20,437 bases of DNA from Corallochytrium limacisporum (lineage: Eukaryota > Opisthokonta). A model generated the notes under the pieces. It was not told where the DNA came from, did not search any database, and saw nothing but the letters and a program-made list of their open reading frames with translations. The stretch is from positions 30,887 to 51,323 of the forward strand of contig PDIP01000087.1 in NCBI GenBank assembly GCA_002811645.1, read 5' to 3'. Position numbers and translations under genes: made by a program. Below are positions 8,195 through 16,292 of this stretch, piece by piece (positions within the stretch are counted from its first letter, which is position 1; every line of letters starts with the position of its first letter).

Positions 8195-8247
8195 ATGATC
8201 CCAATTCATCTCCATCCTCCAAACCCATCTCTCCTGTGACTATTCAG
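8165..8247 (+). other. Candidate 83-nt phase-0 intron joining the AAA+ and VWA frames
   Basis: The sequence reads CAG|GTCAAG at the left end and GACTATTCAG|GAA at the right. The 3' half is strongly pyrimidine-rich. The left boundary falls exactly between codons of the AAA+ frame (after Gln448), and the right boundary falls on a codon start of the VWA frame, so removal fuses both frames and deletes the TGA at 8192. The length (83) is typical of fungal introns. Weak points: GTCAAG is a poor donor and no CTAAC/CTGAC branch site is obvious (GTGAC is closest). Alternatives are a -1 slip on the T7 run at 8186-8192, or two separate proteins. Confidence 0.5.
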
Positions 8248-10959
8248 GAAAGCGAGCAGAGGTCTCTCGATATATCACAATCGCTGGCGCGTAAAATGGC
8301 CACGCTCAGAAAAGCCGCGTCCGATACAGTACTGACGCAGAGCCAGCGGACAGAGATCGATCGGGCTCTGTTGCATGCACAGGATCCCGCCTTGGACGTG
8401 GTAAAAGCAGCAGAAGAGGACGGGCCTGAGGCACCGATCGAGACCCTGGAGCGTCATGCAGCAAACATCGAATCGATTACCAAATCGGAAGAGGCACTCT
8501 TTGGTCATATTATGCAGTGGTCGGACGTTCGTGATCCGGGCAGTGGTCTTGGCTACACCCCAGGTGGCGATTCCCTGCTGGACTTGAAGGCACAGATTGG
8601 AGAAGCCATGATCCGCGAAGAGGCTCAGAAGCAGGCCCTGCAGCGGCACACCGTAAGGAATGGACAAGAGAGGAACGGAAATAAGGATGGGCGACGCTGG
8701 TTCAGTACCGGCAAGGCCCCGAGGTGGATTGGGATATCATCATCAACAAATCATACTAGTCATCATAGTAGTACTTTCAGTAACACTGACCAGTCTATGA
8801 GCACAAACACGGACACTGTCGGTCAGTTCGTTAAGCGGGACTTTACAGTAGTAGTGACTCAGCGGCGACAGATTACCACTGGTGCGGCGGCACCCATGTC
8901 CAGGCGTTCGAACCCGAACGCTCCGAAGTCACAGGCGTTCATCGAAGCAGCAGCAGATGTCCTCACGCAGGCCATGCGTGGCCGTGGCACTTCGACTGAA
9001 GGCATCACCGGCACCAATCGGCCTCTGACGAGCACAGAACAGCTCCAGATTGCCGCGGAACGGCGCGAATTTGTGGAGGAGCTCGCCAAGGTCGGCCGTA
9101 TTTTAAGCAAGAACCCGGACCTGAAGATGCAGGAGCAAGTCGGGTCCAAGGGCTGGAACTATGATATGGACACCGGCTGCATGAAATTTGAAGGATCCGA
9201 TGCCTACAACATGACGCCACGCGGCCAACAGATCACCTTTGGTCGCCTCGCACACGAATTGTGGATGGCAGAGCATGGCAAATCTGCTGAAGTTGTGGAC
9301 GGCATCAAGGGCGTGACCTGCGAAGGTAAGCGTGTGCTCGAGCCGCTGATCACTGTCCTCGACAGAGCCCGGGCTCAAAGCATTGGTTTGATTAATCATC
9401 CAGGCGCAGCACCATGGATCAACGCCAAGTACAGCGTGGAGCACGAGGTCCATAATCTGCCGCTTCAACAACGTGCGTGGCAGCAGATAGCGAAACCAGA
9501 ACAGTTGCGCATGGCCGTGGACTACCGCTGGTGGCAAGGAAAGTGGGATCCCCGCGTCACGGACAAGGAAGTGCTCAAGTGCGCACAGGAAATTGCCACT
9601 GCAGTTGATCGCGTGTTCGATCCGGAGTTGAGTGTTGAAGACGTCAGGCGTGTTATGATGGAAGAAATCGTTCCTGCGTATGCCCAGCTCCTCCCACCAG
9701 AAGATCAGCAGAGGATCAACGTTCCTCCGGAGGAGGACGGCGACCAGCCTCCCGGTGAGAACGACGAGAACAACACTCCAGGATCCGGCGCTCCGGACCA
9801 GGATCCAAATCGCCCGCAACGGGGAGCATCTGGCAAAGACGACCCAAACTCAGAGCGCCAAGAATCGGACCAAAATCATCCCGGTGAAGATAATGGGAAC
9901 ACGGGTATGGGTGGATATTCGGATAAGGAGAACGACCAGGTACCGCCGAAGCCAGAAGAGATGGAAATGGTCGAGCCCGAGACACCGCCGAACCCGCGTA
10001 AAAAGTTCATTCAAGAACTCATGGGCACCAGTCCAGGACAGAAACGGGACCAGGAGGAACGGGCCAAGACTGCAGATGTCTATGAGATCCCCTGGGACAC
10101 GCGGTACAGCTACGAAGACATTCGGCTCATGGTCGCGGATCAGGTACCACTGGTTAAGCACCATATGCGCACACTCATGAAACGCAAGTCACGTCGCCGC
10201 GTCTCCACGCATAAGTACTATGGTGATTTGGACGTGAACCGGCTGTATGCCATCCCTGGTGGCAGTCGCAACATTTTCCAGACCGAATCGAAGCCCACCA
10301 AGAGTGTCTATCGAATAAGTCTAGTCATTGACATCTCCCTGTCCATGCGAGAGCACGACAAGTGCGTGGATGCAGCCCAAGGTGCTGTCATGCTGATGGA
10401 GACACTGAACGATATTCCTGGAATTGAGTACGAGGTAGTGGGATTCAATTACAGTCCCATGATTTACAAAGCATTTAAGGAACGGCTGCAGCCGGAAGTC
10501 AGGGAGAGGGTCGCGCGCAACATAATGACTCCGCGCGGTGGTACGCGCTGCGGGCGGGCGCTAGGCGACTGCCTCGACCGCCTCAAGCTCACAGGCTCCC
10601 GTGGTGAGAAGATGGTCATTGTGGTGACGGACGGTGATGACCGTCAAGCGGACGAGGTTCATGATCTGTCCAACCATGCTGTGTTGTACGATGGCATAGA
10701 TGTGCATGGCATTGGTCTGGGTGAGGAGTGTGCCAATGTCGAGTCTCTTTTCCCGCCGGGTCGTGGCTGGTGGCTCCAGGACGCCAAGGAGATTCCCGAG
10801 GTGGTCCGCACGATTCTCATGCGCAGCGCCAGTGTACACATTGACTACGAAATGGAACGGGAACGCCGAGTGAAGGCTCAACAGGCAATGCAATCTACAT
10901 CAACCGAGGCAAGAGCGAAGTTAACTAATCGGCTTATGAGCATGTTTGATATGCACTAG
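8248..10959 (+). CDS. VWA-domain protein, CobT/CbbO/NorD-like (probable second exon of the AAA+-VWA gene)
   Basis: The open frame runs from 8179 to the TAG at 10959. It has no ATG before 8296, so either it is joined to the AAA+ exon through the 8165-8247 intron (preferred), or it starts at ATG 8296, which has a strong AAAATGG context. Order of parts: a helical N-terminal region; a Ser/Thr/Asn/His-rich linker (about 8650-8860); a conserved-looking region (about 9000-9700) with AHELWMAEH and LEPLITVLDRARAQ; a very acidic Pro/Asp/Glu/Asn-rich linker (about 9720-10000), as in CobT; then a C-terminal VWA domain. The MIDAS is intact: DISLS (from 10330), TPRGGT (from 10528) and VTDGD (from 10624). 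A basic helix ends the protein. VWA partners bind Mg through MIDAS and link the ATPase ring to its client. Cobalt chelatase function is unlikely, since fungi do not make B12. Confidence 0.85.
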   Translation, partial: ESEQRSLDISQSLARKMATLRKAASDTVLTQSQRTEIDRALLHAQDPALDVVKAAEEDGPEAPIETLERHAANIESITKSEEALFGHIMQWSDVRDPGSGLGYTPGGDSLLDLKAQIGEAMIREEAQKQALQRHTVRNGQERNGNKDGRRWFSTGKAPRWIGISSSTNHTSHHSSTFSNTDQSMSTNTDTVGQFVKRDFTVVVTQRRQITTGAAAPMSRRSNPNAPKSQAFIEAAADVLTQAMRGRGTSTEGITGTNRPLTSTEQLQIAAERREFVEELAKVGRILSKNPDLKMQEQVGSKGWNYDMDTGCMKFEGSDAYNMTPRGQQITFGRLAHELWMAEHGKSAEVVDGIKGVTCEGKRVLEPLITVLDRARAQSIGLINHPGAAPWINAKYSVEHEVHNLPLQQRAWQQIAKPEQLRMAVDYRWWQGKWDPRVTDKEVLKCAQEIATAVDRVFDPELSVEDVRRVMMEEIVPAYAQLLPPEDQQRINVPPEEDGDQPPGENDENNTPGSGAPDQDPNRPQRGASGKDDPNSERQESDQNHPGEDNGNTGMGGYSDKENDQVPPKPEEMEMVEPETPPNPRKKFIQELMGTSPGQKRDQEERAKTADVYEIPWDTRYSYEDIRLMVADQVPLVKHHMRTLMKRKSRRRVSTHKYYGDLDVNRLYAIPGGSRNIFQTESKPTKSVYRISLVIDISLSMREHDKCVDAAQGAVMLMETLNDIPGIEYEVVGFNYSPMIYKAFKERLQPEVRERVARNIMTPRGGTRCGRALGDCLDRLKLTGSRGEKMVIVVTDGDDRQADEVHDLSNHAVLYDGIDVHGIGLGEECANVESLFPPGRGWWLQDAKEIPEVVRTILMRSASVHIDYEMERERRVKAQQAMQSTSTEARAKLTNRLMSMFDMH

Positions 10960-11054
10960 CGCGTGTACACGACAGCAAAAAGTGATCCCATCTTGCCCTC
11001 AACAATACTTTCATACACATGTACAAAGATAGAACAGACAATTGCCAGGCTGCC

Positions 11055-11828
11055 TTAGATCCCTTCTCCCACTTCCGGTCGGTCACTCTCGTTCACCCGC
11101 GCCAACAATTTGAGGTCCTCGCGGCGGCCCCACACCTTTGATCCGCCTGAGATTATACTAGAAAAAACAAATCGTGTCCTCCATAGCCAAGACACTCGTG
11201 GGTTATTTATATACTGACTTCCTATATAGCGTTCACTAGCAATAAACAATTGGGCTATATAGTGAATAGTTTAATATACTTCTTCCTTAACATTTCTGTT
11301 CTTGGCACTCGAAAGCCAGTACCGAGTGAGCTGACCTCCCCCCGGAGGGGGGGGGAGGGCATAGCGCACACACACAACCGCTGGCGGGCCCAGAAAGGCC
11401 CAAACTTTCTTTCGGGAAAAGGCCTGGACGAAGAAAAGGGGGGGCGAAGGGGGAGGGGTCGGGCCCCCCGGGTGACGGTGTGTGCGCCATGCGATCTCCC
11501 CTCCCCCCCCCCACCCTCTTTTCTCCCCCTTTTTGTTTCGCCGAGGGGCCTGAGGCGGAAGCAGTGCCCGGGGTATTGATTGGAAAAGATTTTTCCTCCA
11601 TTTATTTTCTATGGAAAATGATGTGTCGGCCGAGGGGTAGCGTGATGGGGGGGGCCTTTGCCTTCCTTCGAACTTTGGGAGTCCCCACAACCACCAGCAG
11701 GCCTTGCTGGCTGGCTGCTCACGACCCTGCACCGAGATTCCCGAAATCACGGCCTGTGGCTTGGCGCTGCGGATCATGTTCTCGTCAGAGTCCTCCTTCG
11801 AAATGTGTTTGCCTCTTGACTGTTCCAT
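11055..11828 (-). CDS. Possible small two-exon gene (exons 11828-11723 and 11146-11055)
   Basis: Low-confidence prediction. On the minus strand the ATG at 11828 opens 35 codons with coding-like codon choice (MEQSRGKHISKEDSDENMI...), and a TAG stop lies just upstream in frame. At 11722 there is a GTGAGC donor. At 11147 there is an acceptor (TTTTTTCTAGTATAATCTCAG) followed by a GC-rich, codon-biased stretch reading GSKVWGRREDLKLLARVNES... to TAA at 11055. Phases agree: exon 1 ends with one base of a codon and exon 2 supplies two (CGC, Arg). The product would be about 65 residues, charged, with no family I recognise. Against it: the intron would be 576 nt in an intron-poor neighbourhood, and the ATG context is weak at -3. 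Confidence 0.3.
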
Positions 11829-11839
11829 TGACTAGAGCA

Positions 11840-12002
11840 GTATGTCTCATGTTCCTTGGAATGGTAGTTAAAGCACAGAGTGGGCCAAGGCTATTTGTTT
11901 GGATGACTCACCTAAACAAACACTGGAAAACGATCAAGTCAACGAGCGGGACAAGGTTGTAACCTCTCAGGCTTAAAAGTCTATTCTATTTCGGTTTAAC
12001 AG
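11840..12002 (+). other. Possible 5'-leader intron of MIX17
   Basis: GTATGT donor at 11840-11845 and a pyrimidine-rich acceptor CTATTTCGGTTTAACAG ending at 12002, 25 bases before the MIX17 ATG. A TTTAAC branch-like motif lies directly before the AG. This is suggestive only; no coding constraint tests it. Confidence 0.28.
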
Positions 12003-12027
12003 ATCCATACCTATTCAAAGAAAGAAA

Positions 12028-12540
12028 ATGCCTCGCAGCCGTCGTTCCGGAGGAGCAGCCCGCGGTCCCACCGCTGGCATGGGCGCTGCTCGCGCCGCAC
12101 CCCCACCTCGCCAGCAGCGCCGGGAACATCATACCACCACTCAACCCGCCCGCACTCAGCCACCACAGCAGTCCGTGCCCATGCAAGCGCCTACTGGTGG
12201 GTCTGGTGGTGGTCTTTTTGCCAATATGGCCTCCACCGCTGCTGGTGTAGCGGTTGGGCATACAATGGGCAACGCCATGTCGAGTGCTCTCGGATTCGGA
12301 GGCGGAGGATCTGCGCCTGAGCAACAACAGCAAGCGGCGCCTGTCCAGGGCCAAGAATATGCGGTCAATCAGCAGCAGGGCCAGTACCAAGCAGCTGACC
12401 AACAGAATCCCTGCGCCTGGGAAATGAAGGACTTTGTAGATTGCGTCCAGAAGAACTCGAATGACATTGGCTTTTGCCAGGGATTCATGGAGAGCCTGAA
12501 CCAGTGCAAGATTAACAATGGCATTCCTCTTGACCAGTAG
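12028..12540 (+). CDS. MIX17: Twin-CX9C mitochondrial protein, Mix17/CHCHD2/CHCHD10 family
   Basis: A 170-residue single-exon gene. The N-terminus (MPRSRRSGGAARG) is basic and presequence-like, followed by a Pro/Gln/Thr-rich linker. A Gly/Ala-rich hydrophobic segment, GGLFANMASTAAGVAVGHTMGNAM, follows at about residues 65-90; it is the hallmark of the CHCHD2/CHCHD10/Mix17 group. After a Gln-rich linker comes the CHCH domain with C129-x9-C139 and C150-x9-C160, the twin CX9C pair oxidised by the Mia40 relay in the intermembrane space. The start has a good context (AAAATGC). Human relatives act in cristae and respiratory-chain homeostasis; yeast Mix17 has a poorly defined respiratory role. It converges on the zinc-finger gene downstream. 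Family assignment is firm; the exact role here is inferred. Confidence 0.94.
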   Translation: MPRSRRSGGAARGPTAGMGAARAAPPPRQQRREHHTTTQPARTQPPQQSVPMQAPTGGSGGGLFANMASTAAGVAVGHTMGNAMSSALGFGGGGSAPEQQQQAAPVQGQEYAVNQQQGQYQAADQQNPCAWEMKDFVDCVQKNSNDIGFCQGFMESLNQCKINNGIPLDQ

Positions 12541-12994
12541 ACATATCAACATCAAAGTTGCCACAAAGAAGCCATAGTGTCACATCACGTTCCAGCGTGA
12601 TGCTTGCAGGATAGATCGGGTACCTGTGTTGACGACGTCGACGCCATTGTCATTATGCCATAGACCTACCCTAAACCCACATAAACTTGTAGAACATGAT
12701 TTCATTCGCAATGTGAAGCCTAGTCCACAGTCCCGATGGCGGCCAGCGGTGTCAATGACACAAGACTATAAAATCCCCAGAGGCTATGTTCTCACATTTT
12801 TGAACTTTTTTAATATATGTACGTGTTCTTTTTTTTTTTGTCCCTCGATTCTCGGCTCCGCAAGATCGTCCTGAAAAGCATACAGTGAAACTAGCATGTT
12901 CCTTGCCGCTCTCAGAAGCTCAAGAGCAAAATTATAAGTGCACGCTTCGTCCTCATGATCCTTTGACATCATGCACTGAGGTTCCTATTGCAAC
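12541..12994. other. Convergent 3' region between MIX17 and the zinc-finger gene
   Basis: No gene seen. It contains a perfect 7-bp hairpin just after MIX17 (12583-12602), a near-palindrome GTGTCA-A-TGACAC (12749-12761) and a T-run (around 12829-12839) that may take part in 3'-end formation. Confidence 0.7.
12583..12602. terminator. Hairpin 43 bases past the MIX17 stop
   Basis: CATCACG (12583-12589), loop TTCCAG, CGTGATG (12596-12602); a perfect 7-bp stem. It could be a 3'-UTR structure. Calling it a terminator is only positional inference, since eukaryotic Pol II does not use simple hairpin terminators. Confidence 0.35.
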
Positions 12995-15475
12995 TCACTG
13001 TTCCACAGCCATGGCCTCAGCAGCAGCAGCGGCGGCGGCAGAGTGGCCGGAGCCGTGGTGTTGCGGCGACGGGCTCATGCTCCGCGAGGAAGAAGGACTT
13101 GGCGTGGTCGCGGTGCTGTCGTTGATCTTGACGACCCTTTCCGCAGCAACGACATCTTCTGCCATCAAGTCCGTAGGGCCAGCATTGGGCAGAGGGTAGG
13201 CAATATGCGAGCGCGCGGTGCTGGCCCCGGAGGACATGACCGCAGCCTCGCCTCCCTGTGCCGCCAGAGTCTTCTCAAAGACAGGCGTGGCCATGAGAGC
13301 AGCGTCGTGGCAATCCATGCCCTTCTCCTCGTTGTGGGCAAGAATGGAGCTGCAGTAGCTGAGCAGATCGAGGCCATTGTAGGTCCGGCCCACAGGGGCA
13401 GGAGGCACGTTGTCCATGCCACCGTTGATCATGGTACTGGATGTCGACTCCGTGCGGGTCAGTCCGACGCGCTTGGGGATGGTGGCGGGCACATTGTCCT
13501 CGTTGCTGGATTCGGTTGGAGAAGGCTCCGCGGACTCCCGACGGCTCGAATTCATGCTCATCGTGGCAACGGACTGACCAGAGATCGACGAACGGTGAGT
13601 CAGACCTCCCGCAACGTCCGCGCTAACGCTGCTGCTGGAGAGCTGCTTCTCCTCCTCGAGGGTCTTGATCACCTCGCGGGACACGAGGGCTGCCGCAGCA
13701 ATGGCTGCGGCACGCTCCTTGGCGGCAGCATGTGCGTCCGCGACCGCTTGAGCAGCAGCGATGGGATTAATGTGGTACCAACTGTCTCCGTAGCCATGGG
13801 GCACATTGCCGCCAGCACTCTGCATAATCGCTGAGAGATGCTCGGAGCTCAGACTACCGTCCCCTCGGAAGGTCAAGTGGGAGGCGGACTGGTGCCAGTG
13901 GTCTACACCGTCCTTGGACGAGACTCCAGAGTCCTTGCGTGCCAAGGAGTGGGGGTGGTGGCCATCCCGGTCAGACTGTGCCTGGGCAGCCGCAGCAGCC
14001 TTGCGAGCCTGGCGCTCCTTCACGGTCGAACTGAGGCGTTCAATGGTCAGGCGGTGCTTATCAGCAGCGTTGCTGGTACCCTGCTCACCATCCCCCTGGT
14101 GTTCACGCGCAGCAGCATCGACGAGGTCCGGGTGGACAGCGGCGGCTGCGGCGGCGGCCATGAGAGCGTTGCCACCGTCCTGGAGGTGAGCGCCGTGGAG
14201 CGGGGGAGCGGGGTGGTAGGCACCACCGTAGGTGCCGCGGTAGTAGTCGTGGGCATGGTGCGCAGCGGCGGCCGGGTGGTGGGCGTAGTAGGTGCCACCG
14301 TTCAAAGACTGCTCAGAGCTGCGACGGTGGTCGGCAGGAGCAATGGGGCGCATAGCGTCGGGACCGCTGACACTGCTGCCGCTGTCCTCGGCACGAATGA
14401 TTTCGCGAATGGTGCGCTCGCGCTCGCCCTTGGCCTTCTTGGAGCTCTTCTTGCCGGAAGCGCTGGCAGGGTCGTGGATAATGTTGCCATTGGCATCACG
14501 CTGCTTCGGGGGACGCCCCACAGAACGCTTAACCTTGGGCTGGCCATCTGCGTCCTTCTTGCCGGAGCCGGGCTTGCGGCCGGGCTTTTTCTTGCTGGTC
14601 ATGGCCGCACTGGCGGCAGCGGCGGCGGCGGCGGCGGCATCCATGTCGTGACTGACCGGACCATAGGGCTGATAGGCGTTGAACCGCGGATAGTCACCTT
14701 CGCCGTCGTTCTGGCCGTTCATGGTGCTGCGGCGGCGCTTCTTGGCGGAGGTGCCTGCGGAGGCCTTGCCCTCTTCGCTGTCGGCATCCTCCACATCCTC
14801 GTCCATCATGTCCTCATCGTCATCGTTGGTCATGGAGATGCGACGACCATTGACAGCAGCCACGGCCTCCTGGCCGTAGGCTTCGTGCGCGCGGCGCACA
14901 GCTTCGACGTTAGTGTGCAAGAGGCCGCCGTAAATGTTATGCACACGTTCCAGGTGCTCGTGCAGACTGGCGGCATCGTTGGTGACCTTGTCGCATCCGG
15001 GAACGGCGCACATGAAGGTCGAATGGGTGCGCAAATGCTGGGTTAGGTTGCCAGACTCAGTGAAGCGCTTGCCGCAGCCAGGGACGGTGCACCCGTACGG
15101 CTTGAGGCCGTTATGGCTGCGCATGTGCTTGGTGAGAATGTCAAGCCGGCTGAAGCGCTTGCCACAGCGGGGGTGCTTGCAGACATACGGTTTCTCGCCA
15201 GTGTGCGTGCGCAGATGGCTCAGTAGCTTCTGGCGAGTGGTGAAGGGCCGCTCGTCACGCAGACAGCCCTGCCAGCGGCAGGCACCGTCCCAGTGGTCGT
15301 ATGGGCTCTTCTTGGGGCCAACGTGACTCTTGGTCAGGTGTGCCACCATGGTGTTCATGCTTGGGAATTCAGCAAAGCATCCGCGCCAGCGGCAGATGAA
15401 GGGTCCTTGGTAGACGCCCACAGATTCATCGTTCGGGTCCACCCGACCGGCCATACGTGAGTCTACCGCGGGCAT
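12995..15475 (-). CDS. C2H2 zinc-finger transcription factor, five fingers, AT-hooks
   Basis: An 826-residue single-exon regulator. Five C2H2 fingers fill residues 28-179: 28-51, 66-91, 99-121, 129-151 and 156-179. The first two have the C-x-W-x-x-C form (CRWRGC, CRWQGC), the tandem-CWCH2 arrangement known from Gli, Zic, PacC and Zap1, followed by TGEKPY-type linkers. C-terminal to the fingers is an acidic patch (NDDDEDMMDEDVEDADSEE), then basic AT-hook-like motifs (PGRKPG, VGRPPK) and Lys-rich stretches likely to serve as nuclear signals. The rest is disordered, with poly-Ala runs encoded by GCN repeats, His-rich and Ser-rich tracts. The ATG at 15475 has an ACAATG context; Met8 is an alternative start. 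Likely nuclear and DNA-binding; targets are unknown. Very long upstream non-coding DNA suggests complex control. It is not a clear orthologue of PacC, which has three fingers. Confidence 0.92.
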   Translation of the reverse strand: MPAVDSRMAGRVDPNDESVGVYQGPFICRWRGCFAEFPSMNTMVAHLTKSHVGPKKSPYDHWDGACRWQGCLRDERPFTTRQKLLSHLRTHTGEKPYVCKHPRCGKRFSRLDILTKHMRSHNGLKPYGCTVPGCGKRFTESGNLTQHLRTHSTFMCAVPGCDKVTNDAASLHEHLERVHNIYGGLLHTNVEAVRRAHEAYGQEAVAAVNGRRISMTNDDDEDMMDEDVEDADSEEGKASAGTSAKKRRRSTMNGQNDGEGDYPRFNAYQPYGPVSHDMDAAAAAAAAASAAMTSKKKPGRKPGSGKKDADGQPKVKRSVGRPPKQRDANGNIIHDPASASGKKSSKKAKGERERTIREIIRAEDSGSSVSGPDAMRPIAPADHRRSSEQSLNGGTYYAHHPAAAAHHAHDYYRGTYGGAYHPAPPLHGAHLQDGGNALMAAAAAAAVHPDLVDAAAREHQGDGEQGTSNAADKHRLTIERLSSTVKERQARKAAAAAQAQSDRDGHHPHSLARKDSGVSSKDGVDHWHQSASHLTFRGDGSLSSEHLSAIMQSAGGNVPHGYGDSWYHINPIAAAQAVADAHAAAKERAAAIAAAALVSREVIKTLEEEKQLSSSSVSADVAGGLTHRSSISGQSVATMSMNSSRRESAEPSPTESSNEDNVPATIPKRVGLTRTESTSSTMINGGMDNVPPAPVGRTYNGLDLLSYCSSILAHNEEKGMDCHDAALMATPVFEKTLAAQGGEAAVMSSGASTARSHIAYPLPNAGPTDLMAEDVVAAERVVKINDSTATTPSPSSSRSMSPSPQHHGSGHSAAAAAAAEAMAVEQ
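14617..14640. repeat. GGC/GCN trinucleotide run encoding poly-Ala
   Basis: A GGC-rich trinucleotide repeat inside the zinc-finger gene, read on the minus strand as a run of about ten alanines. It is an in-frame, expandable tract; two other Ala runs in the same gene are shorter. Confidence 0.8.
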
Positions 15476-15480
15476 TGTGG

Positions 15481-15530
15481 TTGATGTTAAGATGTTGATG
15501 TTAAGAAATGTAGATGTTGATGGATGGTAA
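15481..15530. repeat. GATGTT / AACATC repeats in the zinc-finger gene leader
   Basis: TTGATGTTAAGATG (15481-15494) is followed by TTGATGTTAAGAAATG (15495-15510) and then a degenerate TAGATGTTGATGGATGG. On the coding strand this is a series of CATCAACATC units ending six bases before the ATG. It could be a 5'-UTR element; no known binding site is claimed. Confidence 0.7.
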
Positions 15531-16215
15531 GGAAGCTACTATGTTGATGCAAAATGTGGTGCAAAAAAGATGTTGGTGAAATGCAAAGGTGAGCGAAAGA
15601 TAAACTATGGCTTCTCAGATCGAAATCGGTTTGAGTGTAGTGGGAAAAACACACGCACGTTTACAACACAGACACTCGAATTACTTGAGCTTTTCTATGT
15701 TCAGAACAGGTGAGTAAAGGTGAAAATCACACACGCAAAGTTTGCTCGAACTCTCTGTTACGCACACAAAAAGGAAAAAGGACAGTACCTCAAGAAGACG
15801 GTTACCAGCGGATAGGGATGCCAGATCCTTTCTTCGGCCAGTAAACTAGTCTCACACCAAGAAGACCGCCAGACTCTTTTTCTTTTCGTACACTTAAGCA
15901 GCAATACAGCTGTTGCCTTTGGTGAATTCAAGGCTGTTGGTTTACCCTTTCTTTCGACGAAGAAAAGGTCCGGTTTAAAAACCAAACAGATCCTTATACG
16001 CGCATGAAGGGAGCCACCTTCTGCCGTGTATTCCAGAAACCCTCTCGATCTTTATACCCTCTGATCAAACACAGGCTTGGGCGACAAGAGCACGACGTAT
16101 GAACACGAAGAAAGCACCACAGAGTGCGCGTTCGGAACACTGGAGCAAGAGAGCGCGTTCAGAACTTCCAGCTCGGATGCGCGAGCAAAGGAGACAAGAG
16201 ACTCGCAAACGAACA

Positions 16216-16292
16216 ACCCCACACACACACACACACACACAGACACACACACACACACGCTCACACAATCGCAAACACACACACACACACCC
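16216..16292. repeat. Compound CA microsatellite
   Basis: An (AC)n tract at about 16220-16258, an interruption TCACACAATCGC, then a second CA tract to 16291. Hypervariable type of sequence. Confidence 0.92.

Larger units (their letters stand above)
10960..12027. other. Intergenic region between the VWA gene and MIX17
   Basis: It holds the VWA 3' end, with a perfect palindrome CGTGTACACG at 10962-10971 right after the stop, then AT-rich sequence (11150-11290). A C/G inverted repeat follows (CCTCCCCCC at 11335-11343 with GGGGGGAGG at 11350-11358), then G-rich and C-rich blocks, and finally the MIX17 leader. A possible small spliced minus-strand gene is listed separately. Confidence 0.65.

Noticed and set aside
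8133-8314. Alternative intron using the stronger donor GTAAGA
   Set aside because: Joining GTAAGA at 8133 to the good acceptor at 8247 gives the wrong frame. The frame-matching acceptor at 8314 is purine-rich and would remove helical coding sequence.
11480-11962. 160-codon + strand frame before MIX17
   Set aside because: It starts in a poly-C tract and shows no domain. The minus strand of the same stretch has better codon character.
13838-15046. 402-codon + strand frame
   Set aside because: Antisense to the zinc-finger gene, whose minus-strand translation has five complete fingers. The open frame results from GC-rich codons and GCN repeats.
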